Source of the DNA: Amphibalanus amphitrite
Taxonomy: Eukaryota > Arthropoda > Thecostraca > Balanomorpha > Balanidae
Direction of reading: 5' to 3'
NCBI RefSeq assembly: GCF_019059575.1
Contig: NW_024881869.1
Span: forward strand, 372,001 to 436,000
DNA: 64,000 bases
Shown: positions 22,182 through 32,800 of the stretch, one piece after another
How positions within the stretch are numbered: position 1 is the first letter of the stretch
How the letters are laid out: the number at the start of each line of letters is the position of its first letter
Made by a program: the position numbers and the translations under genes
Notes under the pieces: generated by a model
What the model saw: only the letters and a program-made list of their open reading frames with translations
Database searches by the model: none
Told to the model about the DNA's origin: nothing

Positions 22182-25100
22182 TATGGGCCAGAATGTCTAA
22201 TGATTTCTGCCATGTTGTGTATACCAAAGTCTTGAAAAGTTGATCACTGCAATCAAACTGCAAGCATGAAGCAGCAGCACTTTTGAGTAGTGTACCTCTC
22301 ACTAAACTGCACCTCTGCTACCGTACATGCAATTTATATTTCTGGTATACACAACATGGCGGAAATCGATAGACAAAAACAAGTCACCAATGCTCCTTCC
22401 AGTATATATTAGAGTTCAGTGGTTATCGCGAGTCTTTTGGTGATAGGTTGCCTAGCAACAGTAGGAGGTGAACTGCTTTTGAACAACCCAATTTCAGTTA
22501 GCCCTCTGAAATGGTTTTCATGTTTTCACTCGATCTTAACATTTTAGGGCGAGTTTTGTTTTATTTTCTTGTGGCGTACGTTACTTATCTTGGGATTAAG
22601 TGAGACTATTAGAGTAAGAAGCTTTTGAGGGATTGTGTGGCTTGACTGAGTTGCTGTAAATATTTAATAATCACTGGTAAGCAAGCACGGTCGCCACTCG
22701 TCACTCGTTTTTTTATCATATCTTACCTACTACCTTCCCTTCAAGGTGTTCGGGTTAAAGAAGGCCACTTGGCCACAGCCCCCGTTCACGAGCCTCAGAA
22801 TTCCTTTACCGTGACGTCACGTGGGCGGCAAAAATCCCTTCACCCCATAACGATCCATACAAATGAGGCCGAGTTTTGAGCTGGGCTGACGCCCAAGTTG
22901 AGGGCTAAAATTTTATAAAAAGCATACCATTTGACTCAGTAAGGCTTGATTTTTCCAAAACCGGGCCTCAATAGGTCGAATTCAAATGAACCAAGCATTA
23001 ATTTTGCCTTTTAGATGAGGCCTGCAAATTTCGATGAAGTTTTTTCTCGTGAAGGAAAAAAAATAGTGCTACCAAATGCGTCTTGCGCCGCTTTTGCAAA
23101 AGTTAGATACTAACGCCATTTTCTATCAATAATATGCAAATTTATTATGATTTTGGCCAAATCGAATGGCAAACATTCACTTAACAATAGCAAGACTTCT
23201 ATGAGGTGCATTGTTTTGGCGAGTGATCTATAGTATGCTTCAAAAATACCACTGGAACTTGGTATGCATCATACTGCACTACCAAAGGAACTGAAGACTC
23301 GTATCTGAGCCACTTTGAATGCAAGATAATGGGCTGAAGTGTGAAAAAGGCTGTGTTATGCCTTTCAAGAGAAGAAAACATGCCAGTATTGGTCTTTTAG
23401 CACAAATATTTATTTCTAGTGAATATTAATAATGTGTAAAATCATAAAATGTTGAAGTTCACTTGATACGAGAACAATCAACAGATCACCAAAGCAAGGG
23501 ACCTGGTTGACTGGTCTTGTTGAGTCCTTTTTTACATTTCTCTCATCCAATAAGTACCTAGTTAATTGAGTGAGTATTGTCTACTATTATAATTTGTGGT
23601 TAATACCTTATCATAGAACATTGTGAGCCACTGTCGTGCTGCCGCAAGGCGCAAATGAGCAAGCACAAGTGCTACAGTGACATGAATCATTATGAATGTA
23701 TTTCCAAGGTGGCATGTACAATAAATGTTACAAGGGTGGAGTATGTTCTTTTATGAAATGGAAATCATTTAGAGATACAAAACATCACATGATTCAGAAG
23801 AATATTGGTGAGCTGATGATATTTTATGTTCGTACTTTAATAGCACCCATTAAAATCATTTTCATTTTGTTGAGCAGTGCTCTTGAGATAATGGGTGACC
23901 GGGACGGGTCAAGTAATTGAGTTGAAGAACTATGCTGAAATATGAATACAACACTAAACATTTTCAGCACGAAAAACCATCACCTTCTTCGTCCACTCCA
24001 AACACATCTATTTTTGAATGCATATTTCACACTCAGGAAACCTTAATGTAAGGCTGGCTGAACTGCAGGTTCATTAGCTACGTTAGACTGTGCCCATGCT
24101 GCCCACAGTTCCTTGCATAAGAAGACCAGTGAGTGATGAAGTTCTAACCTCTAAATCATTGAAGTCACTTAGAAACATGGTCTGGCACATTTTGCACAGC
24201 TATTTCAATTTCATATAATCCAGCAAAAGATATGTTGAAAGTCGTATGGAAACCATGAATAATGAATGTGTACTGGAGCAGCCAATCTGCAAATATGGTA
24301 ACTTCGACGAGATCTTGTTGGTGTGGGCTTATTCGGCTGGTGCGGATTTGGCATGGTGCGGAGCGGATTTGGCTAATGGCTTGGTGCAGTGCGGATTTAG
24401 TGTGGTGGGTAGGTTAAGGTGGTAGGTTTTAGGTTGTAGATTTAAGATTGTAGGTTGTAGGTAAGGTTAGGCCAGGTTTGGTTAGGTTTGGTTTGGCTTG
24501 ACTTGATTAGCAGGCATCTCTGGGTAGAGCGCCTCTTCCTGGTTGGAAAAACAAGTGTGGGGCTTGCTTAACGACTACCACATTTTTTTCTAATGCATGA
24601 TTTTACTAGATTTTACAATTTGAAACATGTCAAAGACTGTTGAAGAGGCAATTGGTGTACATTGCTCAGACCATCACTTTGTCCATATAGCCAATGCAGC
24701 ATTATTATGAGGGCTAATTATTGCATATCTGATGGCCATGCTCAACCCAAAATTTAAAAATATTCATAGCTGAATAAAAATTTAATCACTCATCAGCATT
24801 TCAATTTCATTGTGCGATACAAACCGACCTCTGATGAACAGACACTATAAGGGAAAATAATGACAGAAATGAGAAAACCTGGTGATATTATAAGCGATCT
24901 GATAAATAAAGCTAGAGTCGTCTGAATCCTCAATAGTCCTATCTAAAATCGCAAATTTGCCCATTATCACTACCTAATGGGCAAAAAATCCACAAACAAT
25001 ACCCTATATACACGGCCTATACGTCCTTGAACAATACCTTGCATTATAAATGTCTCACGCAAGTCATTTATGTATTTGCAAACGGCTACCAAATCGCTAC

Positions 25101-25182
25101 CATATTATGTGACGTCACCTGGGCGGCAAAAATTCTTTAGTGAACTAACCTTATAAGTAAAGTAATCTTGACTTGGCCAGGC
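22182..25182. other. 3-kb AT-rich stretch without genes
   Basis: No exon can be supported. A GT-rich degenerate tract at about 24320-24510 has many GGTTAGG/GGTTTGG words. The words GTGACGTCAC and TGGGCGGCAAAAAT occur together at 22811 and again at 25109 in the same orientation, suggesting related repeat fragments. The rest shows nothing recognisable. Confidence 0.4.
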
Positions 25183-25543
25183 CAGGACACTGTTTCACCG
25201 GTGACAGCAGCATGCTGCTATTACAATTAACATGTGTCAAATTGGGTTTCCATGGAAACATCAACAAACCATGGTAACATCCACTGTGGTAACATCTGTG
25301 TAATGTCATCAAATATTGCTGCTAACATCTTCACGGCCTTGTGATCAAGCAAATGTAACAAACACATTCAACGAGACAGCAACTCTGTTTCAAACGCAGC
25401 TATAAAAAGCTCATGGATTACAAGAAACGTCATTAGTGTGACATCATCACATTGCGTCAGCTTGTGCAATTTGATAGCAGCTATTTATCTCACTGTGATA
25501 GCAGCATGCTGCATGCTGTTATCACAGGTGAAACAGGGCCCTG
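25183..25543. mobile_element. 361-bp inverted-repeat MITE
   Basis: The left end CAGGACACTGTTTCACCGG and the inverse of the right end, CAGGGCCCTGTTTCACCTG, match well. The similarity runs on through AGCAGCATGCTGCTAT for about 45 bp. Internal hairpins GCAGCATGCTGC lie at each end. The CAGG start suggests hAT, but no target duplication is clear. Confidence 0.65.
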
Positions 25544-26261
25544 AGGATCCCGCTCTCATCGAGCTCGTGAGGATACCTATACATTCTGGACTGCGGACTC
25601 TAAGGGGAAGGGGATGTCATACTTCTTGTTCTTCCAGTGTTTGTCCAGTCATGCCTTGAATTGGTTCACCGATGTTGCTGACACCAAAGAGTCTCAGCTG
25701 GGAGAAACTACAAGGCGAAGATCCAAAAATTGATCGGTCAATAAATAGACCTTTGATGACCTTATATGGGCATAAATGCAGCCCTCGCTTCTATGGGTGA
25801 GGAACAGGGTATAAGGTGCCGGTACTTGCGGTATCGCATCCACTTATTTGAGAGAAAAGGCTTCCATCCTCCACTAGAAATTAACGTGATTTGATTAAAT
25901 TTGGTGAATGCACTCTAAAATGGTGATAGGAAAACGTTTTTTTGCAGGCTCTGGGCATCACAATCAGCTGGCCATCCAATAAATGGATCGGTGTTTTGAA
26001 AGAAAATTGTTTAAAGACTTAATTTAATTACATCTTTTATGTTTTACTGTTGGTTCAAGTAACATACCATATTCATTATCAGATAAATCCCCCTGTCCTA
26101 TCCCCTTGTCCGATCGCGCAATTACAGATTATTGGAGAATTTGGAGGCGGCAAAGTTTACCGTGCCCATCAAGGGCAAACACTCACCTGTACTTTATGAA
26201 GCATAGGTCCCTCTCACGTATACGTCAACCAGCCGCAGACCACGGAGTTTCATATCATCGA

Positions 26262-26326
26262 TCCAGCGCTCGAGCCCCGGCGATCACCTCCAGGGGCGCA
26301 GCGCTCTACCAATTAAGCTAACAGCC
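26262..26326 (-). repeat. tRNA-like SINE head fragment
   Basis: The minus strand reads TTAGCTTAATTGGTAGAGC, a good A box, followed about 45 bp later by a decayed B box, GGCTCGAGC. The acceptor stem does not pair, so this is a tRNA-derived repeat or pseudogene and not a functional tRNA. Confidence 0.5.
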
Positions 26327-26565
26327 ATCACTCAGTGACTCAGAAGTGCTCCGACTACAGTTACCGCCGCCGCAGAATAAATTGTGCTGAAATGTTACTG
26401 TTTTGCACCTCAAGTTGAACTGCAGTCTGCTTTATTTTCAAACATGCATATTGTTACACTATTTTGAAGATTTCAATCTAGAGGATTGTGCACAGGATTT
26501 GTAATGAAATTTGGAGGAATCTGGAGGATTTTTGTAACCTGTCAGGAGGCTAATAAACGTCAAGC

Positions 26566-26643
26566 ACCCGTCGCGCTTCGAACTCAGGCTGTTTTCTCAC
26601 CACGCGGAGTCCAACGCTCTACCAACTGAGCTACGGAACCGAC
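26566..26643 (-). repeat. tRNA-like SINE head fragment
   Basis: The minus strand reads GTAGCTCAGTTGGTAGAGCG (perfect A box), then GAGTTCGAAGC as a weak B box. A full cloverleaf with a paired acceptor stem is not evident. It lies 190 bp upstream of the first visible CCDC167 exon. Confidence 0.5.
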
Positions 26644-26853
26644 TAGGCGACTAGTTTCCTCAAATCCCCAACTGATATCAATATGTGAACATAAGACCAA
26701 CATAAGTGTGGTCTTCTTTCTGAGTGTCAAGTTCTCCATTGTAATCTACTCATTTAACAGCCTTTGGTTTAAAAGCACATGTTTTTTTAAGCACAAATTG
26801 TTTTTTTATCTGATTATTGTTCGGTTCCTTGCAGGTGGCACCAATTTATTAAG

Positions 26854-29800
26854 ATGAGTGAAGATTCATCAATAATTGATGACATTGAGAAGACTGAGGA
26901 CTTACTGAAAGAGCATCAAACTAGGTAAGTAGGCACCATGTGGAAAATTGCACGATAAAGCATCAGGTGGTTAAGGTTTCATTGACATTGGCCCAGTATT
27001 TTCTGATTGTGGGCTTGTGTCCAACAGTTAAGAGGTTTTGATATGATGTGTCTGTGTTCCATGTAGAAAATTGACAAGAAAATATTTAAAAGGGCACAAT
27101 TTTATTTGGTTTACCAATCTTTTGGGCTAATTTGATCCAATTAATCCACTAAGAGCGGAGAAACTGAAAAATGAAAAACGGTAGGGTAGGTAGGGGAGAG
27201 GGGCAGATTTGGGGGCACATCCTCTCAGTGGGGGTTTCTTTAAAACTGTGACGGTCCGCCCCACTCACCGGTCACTGTAGTACTGATGCTCCGCCGCCGC
27301 GCTGACCCGTGGGTCAGCTGATGTCCGACCCGTCCACCAGAGGCGCGCCAGTCGCCCATAGGCGCGCTCAGGTATCCCAGAACCCCACACAACACCACAC
27401 TACTCCTCCCCCACTTCAGCCCCCACTCCCCACATCTGTCTGCTAGTTTATACTGTCCACTCCCCCAGCCGGTCCGGCGGCTTCCGCTCCCTTGCACTCC
27501 GTCGCAGTTCCCGAGCTGGTACATCCGCTGGGTGGGGAACCGGCTCTCCCTCTTCGCTGTCATCTTCCCCATCATCTTCACCCTCAGCATCGTCAACGTC
27601 CTCTTCTTCCGATTCGAATATCAGCTCCCTTTGGGCAGTTGCTGGACCTGGGTGCTGACTCTTCCCTTGTGACTGACCCTCAGCCGGTGAAGGTCGACGG
27701 CCTTGCAGTTTTGCCCCATCTGCAGCGCGTTCGGAAGCCTGTAGGTGCTCTTTCCGTGGCTCTACCGGCTTAAGTTGGTCATGATGCCTCAGAAAACGTT
27801 GCCTGAAGTTGTCCTCTCGCTTGATCCAGTAAGTATTACCCTGGCGACATTGAACCACGATGAATGGACCACTCCAACGGGCCTGAAGCTTTGCAGGAGT
27901 TCCCGGTTTGGGTGGAATTTTCATGAATACACGGTCACCAACCTGATATTGGACAGCATTCCCAGACCCCCGGCTTTTTCTTACTCTCGCTTCTTTCATT
28001 TGTTGCTCCCTGGCAACTACTTCCTCATGAGCGCTGTTGAGGTCTCTCACGAGATTCTTCGCCCAGCTTGCCTCTGTGGTACGACCAGCCGTGTTGTTCT
28101 CCAATCTAATGAGCTCCGGAGTGCGTGGTTCACGTCCATATTGGAGGTAGAATGGGGATCTGCCCGTTGTGGAGTGAGGTGAACTCATGTACTGGAAACG
28201 AACGATATTGAGCTGAGTATCCCAGTCTACGGCACGCTCTTGAGAACGTTTCCGCAATAAGGACCCGATAGTCTGATTGACTCTCTCTACCGCCCCATTC
28301 GCCTGGGGGTGGAAGCTGCTGATTCTTTTCTTGTCGATTCCTAGCGTCGAGGCCAGAAGCTTGAAGTGACTGTTCTCAAATTCTAGCCCTCTGTCAGTCA
28401 GCAATGACTCTGGAATGCCATGGCGATACACAAGTACTTCCACCAGCGCTTGAGAAACAGCTTCAGCGGACTTACACGGGAGTGCTGCCAGCTCCACACT
28501 CTTGGTAAGCAAGTCCAGCACGACCAGGACGAATCGGTTACCACGCTGTGTCGGACAGCGCCCAAACGGACCCATGAGATCTACAGCCACGTGTTGCCAT
28601 GGCGAGGTAGCCTGCGTAGTGAGCTGTAGTGGTGCCCTGAATCGCCGAGGTGGGTCATTTGATCGGGCGCACACCTCACAGCTACGACAGTAGTTCCTGA
28701 CATCAGCCGACATCCCCTGCCACATGTATCCTGCTTGGATCACCTTCTGCCTCGTTTTCTTTGAACCGAAGTGCCCAAGTTTGTCATGCTTGAGCTTCAG
28801 TATCCGTGGAATGAGATCCTGAGGAATCATCACGAACTGCTTTCTTCCTTTCCTGGCCAACACTAACCCATTACCCGGATCAAACACTGGCTCGTAACCA
28901 GCAGCACGCCACTGTGTAGACATCTGTCCGTCCCTCCTGCGGAGACGTAGTTCGCTGCTCAGGGCGCCGAGCCGCTCATCTTGTTGCTGAGCTCTGCGCA
29001 GCTCTTCGAGGGACGGCACATCCGCCTCTGGGCAAGTATCGACTGGCTCATGAACGGGAACCGGTAGCTCAGCAGTGGTACACACTTGAGCCCGAGACAG
29101 CGCGTCAGCCGGCGCATTTTCCTCCGCCTTCCGGAAATGAATGGAAAACTGAAACTCTTCTAGCTCTTCAATCCACCTAGCGTACCTGCCTCGTGGATCT
29201 TTGGTGTTCTTTAACCACTGTAAACCAAAGTGATCGGTGTACCAGCGAAACGGCCTCCCAAGAAGATAATGACGAAACTTGCGAACAGCAAAAATCAAAG
29301 CGAAGACCTCCTTATCCCTGATGTGCCAATTTCTTTCACAATCAGTAAACGATTTGGACGCAAAGCAGATTGGCCTTTCAACTCCAGCATCATCTCGTTG
29401 AGAAAGAATACACCCTAATCCAGTATCACTTGCATCAGTGCTCACCTCGAAGTCCCGTTGTAGGTCTGGTAGCTGCAACGCTGTAGCTTCACAAAGGGCC
29501 TGCTTCATCCGTTGGAACGCGAGTTCTTTGCCTTCGTCCCAATAAAAACGAGACTTTCCGGAGAGCTGGTGGAGAGGCGCCGCCAGGAGTTGCAGTTGTG
29601 GAACAAAGTCATTGTAATAGGTGCACATCCCCAAAAACTGCCGCACCTGTTTTGTCGTTGTTGGACTTGGCCAGCCCTTGATTGCCTCTACACGCTCCGG
29701 ATCTGGCTGTACTGCAGAGCCAGAAACAACGTGACCGAGAACGCGTATGCGGCGACGGCAAGCCACCACTTTTCTACTCTTCACAGTTAGACCTGCTTTC

Positions 29801-32800
29801 CGCAATCTCTCAAGCACTGCTCGTAGCAGAGTGAGGTGTTCCGTTACCGTCCTTCCTCCCACGACGACATCATCCATGTATGCTGTGACACCGTTACCGA
29901 GAAGGCCCTTCAGCACGACGGACATGAGGCGGGTAAAACAGCTCGGCGCACCCTTGGCTCCATAAGGCATCACCAGAAATTCCCATTTTGAATCTTCTGT
30001 ACAAAACGCTGTTTTATGCCGATCTTCCTGCGCAACGGGTACCTGCCAGTAAGCAGAATTAAGGTCGAGCGTCGAGAACAAGGTCGAACCGGACAAACTG
30101 TCCAGGCATTCCTTCACCGTCGGCAGGTACGTAACCTCTTCAACTGTCCTTTCATTCAGACCTCTATAATCAATCGCAAACCTATATGAGTTGTCAGCTT
30201 TCCTAACCATCAGGATTGGCGCTGACCACGGCGAAACAGACGGCCGAATGATGCCCCGTGCCTCCATCGACGCAACTTGCCGCCTGACTTCATCCCGTAA
30301 GTGGTACGGCGTCCGGCGCGGGCGCACCGCCACCGGCGGCCCGTCAGTAGTGGTGATTTTGAACGTTGCCATGTGTGTGCGGCCCAACTCATCCTCGTTA
30401 TTCGCGAAGACATCTCTGAATTCATTCAAAAGACTCTGCAACTTCTTCCGGTCAGCACCCCCAATATCCGCTTCCGAAATATCCACTTCTGCCGGACCCG
30501 TACGCAGGAGCTTGTCCCTTTCCGCGTCTTCCTCCACACTTGCAGCCGTAACCTGGCCCATGACGGAGTTCCCATATATTTTGACAGATTCTGCGCCAGG
30601 ATTGTGAATCAGAATAGGCATCCTATTCCCCGTGTCGGACCGAACGAAACAGGGGACTGATGCTACCCCGTAACGAGTAGCTTTCTCAGGATCAGGATCG
30701 AATAGCACCTCCCTGGGAAGACGGCCAAAATCGTCCGCGCCTACATACACGACTCGCTCAGAATGAGGCTCCACGACGCAGTCTTGCAGCAAACGAACCG
30801 AGACTGGCTGCGTAGGGACACCGCAGTGTCTGGCCTCCAACTGCATACGGTGACCACCGAGGTGCAACAACTGTGCGTTAAGGTCGACCGAAAAACTAGG
30901 AAATCGGCGGAGAACGTCCATACCAAGAATTGCAGGCGCAGATAATTCTTTCACGACAATAATTGGCACGTGGCTTACTTGCGTCGGGCCAATGCCAACG
31001 TTCGCTGTGATGGCACCAATACAATTTAAAGGCAGTCCATTAGCGCCAATCGGTTTCCGAGCAGTCGGGCTCATTTTCAAACCATTTATCCCAGGTAGCG
31101 AGGCTGAAATGCACGTGACCGCCGCCCCTGTGTCTACCAGCCAGGAACAGGGAATCTTGTCTACTGTCCCGCCCACATGCAGCGATTGATTTCCCGGCTG
31201 GCCCGCACTCAGCAGAGAGGGACCAGCCGCCTTCAGTTTAAAGACAGCGGACAGTCGTGCTGCGTATGTCCAAACTCACGACAGCGCCAGCACATGACCG
31301 GGCTGGCCCGTCCCCGGCCGCGCGCCAGAGGTGCGCGTGTGCAAAACCGCTGAATATGCCCAGCTTCTCCACAAGTCCAGCAGACGACGCGGCTCATCGC
31401 TCCATGCTCCATACCAGGATCAGCGTGCCCCCAATGTGGCTCCTGGCTCCGTCCCTGCCCACCCGGCGGGCCGGCGCCGGCCGCCGAGTCACGTGCTGGG
31501 GTCATGCTGCCACGACCCGCTCGCGGCCCCGGGGCGCCTGCAGCCCCGCCCCGCCGCCACGCGGCGCCCACCCGGCCGCGACCGACCGGCCCACGGGATG
31601 GAAAAATACGCGCAACTTGCTCCTCTCCCGGGCTGCTGCACCCGCCAGCAGCTCCTGTTATGACATCACGAATTGCCAGAACGGAACGGGACAGTTCAGC
31701 GACCTCCGTTCTCAACTTTGTGATACTGTCTGGCTCACGCACAGTCTGACCCGCCGGCTCCAGACTGCCAGCAGAGTTCCCTATGATCCCCACAGCACAG
31801 GCAGGTTTGGGTTTGCCGTCTGCGCCCGCCATTGCCTCGTCAATCTGTTTTGCACGGGCTGGAAGGTTCTCGACATCCAGGTCGGGGCATAGTAGCCGCA
31901 GCTGAGCAGACACAGTCGCATTGATACCGTCGAGAAACCGAGATTTTATCAGAGCCTTGGCGACAGAAGTGTCCGCCTTGGTATCAGGAAAGGCGTTCAC
32001 GAACAGAGACTGCAACGCAGCCAGAAACATACCGTAAGTCTCGCCGGGAAGTCTGGCGCGGGTCCCGAACGCAGTCTGATACGACCTGGTGGAAGCTCCA
32101 AACTCTCGCCGTAGAGCAGCCTCCAGCGACGCCACCGAGCTGGTGTCGTCTTCCGTCAGCGAGTCCATGATGCCGATCCTCGAGCCCAGGCCCAGCAACG
32201 CCTTACCGATCGCCTTTTTCTCATCTCCCACTTGCAGCCGGTACGCCTTCACTTTCCGCATGAAAGTATCAAGTTCCTCCCCTTCACCCCACACCACACG
32301 GCTGTCCCCATGTCCATCCATCGCGACTATCGCTGCCACCAGTGTGACGGTCCGCCCCACTCACCGGTCACTGTAGTACTGATGCTCCGCCGCCGCGCTG
32401 ACCCGTGGGTCAGCTGATGTCCGACCCGTCCACCAGAGGCGCGCCAGTCGCCCATAGGCGCGCTCAGGTATCCCAGAACCCCACACAACACCACAAAACT
32501 ATCGAGCGCAGGTATGTTGTAATGCAAGCAGCAAGATAAGCTTGTTTTTGCTTGGGAGGGTTTGTTAGGTACTATCGATATGACAACGTACCCTGACCTT
32601 GACCATATTTGATAAAATTTGGCGTCTGAAGCTCGTTTTTGCAACAGAAATCCAAACTTTTTGACTAAAACAAAATGTTAGTTCATACATTTTGATTTTC
32701 ATCAAGTGAGGCACATTCTGTCACTCTATCGGGGCAGATTCGGTCACTGGCAGAACCTACCCCATCTGTTCAGATTTGTTGGGATTAGTGCATGCCGCCT

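Larger units (their letters stand above)
27247..32495 (-). mobile_element. Full-length Ty3/Gypsy LTR retrotransposon
   Basis: A 5249-bp element in antisense orientation within CCDC167 intron 1. Two 153-bp LTRs (27247-27399 and 32343-32495) read as identical, start TG and end CA, and are flanked by the 4-bp target duplication AAAC (27243-27246 and 32496-32499). Both reading frames, gag and pol, are intact. The order protease, RT, RNase H, integrase is that of Ty3/Gypsy. There is no envelope frame. Identical LTRs and open frames suggest a recent and perhaps still active insertion. Confidence 0.96.

Noticed and set aside
24320..24510. Telomere-like GGTTAGG/GGTTTGG tract
   Set aside because: The words are too irregular for a telomere repeat (arthropod TTAGG) and the tract is short and internal.
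26262..26643. Possible tRNA genes on the minus strand
   Set aside because: A boxes are good, but acceptor stems do not pair and B boxes are decayed; they fit SINE heads better.
32319..32360. Gag start at the ATG inside the LTR
   Set aside because: The codon at 32360 lies within the LTR and the primer-binding site would be translated; the ATG at 32321 just after it is the natural start.
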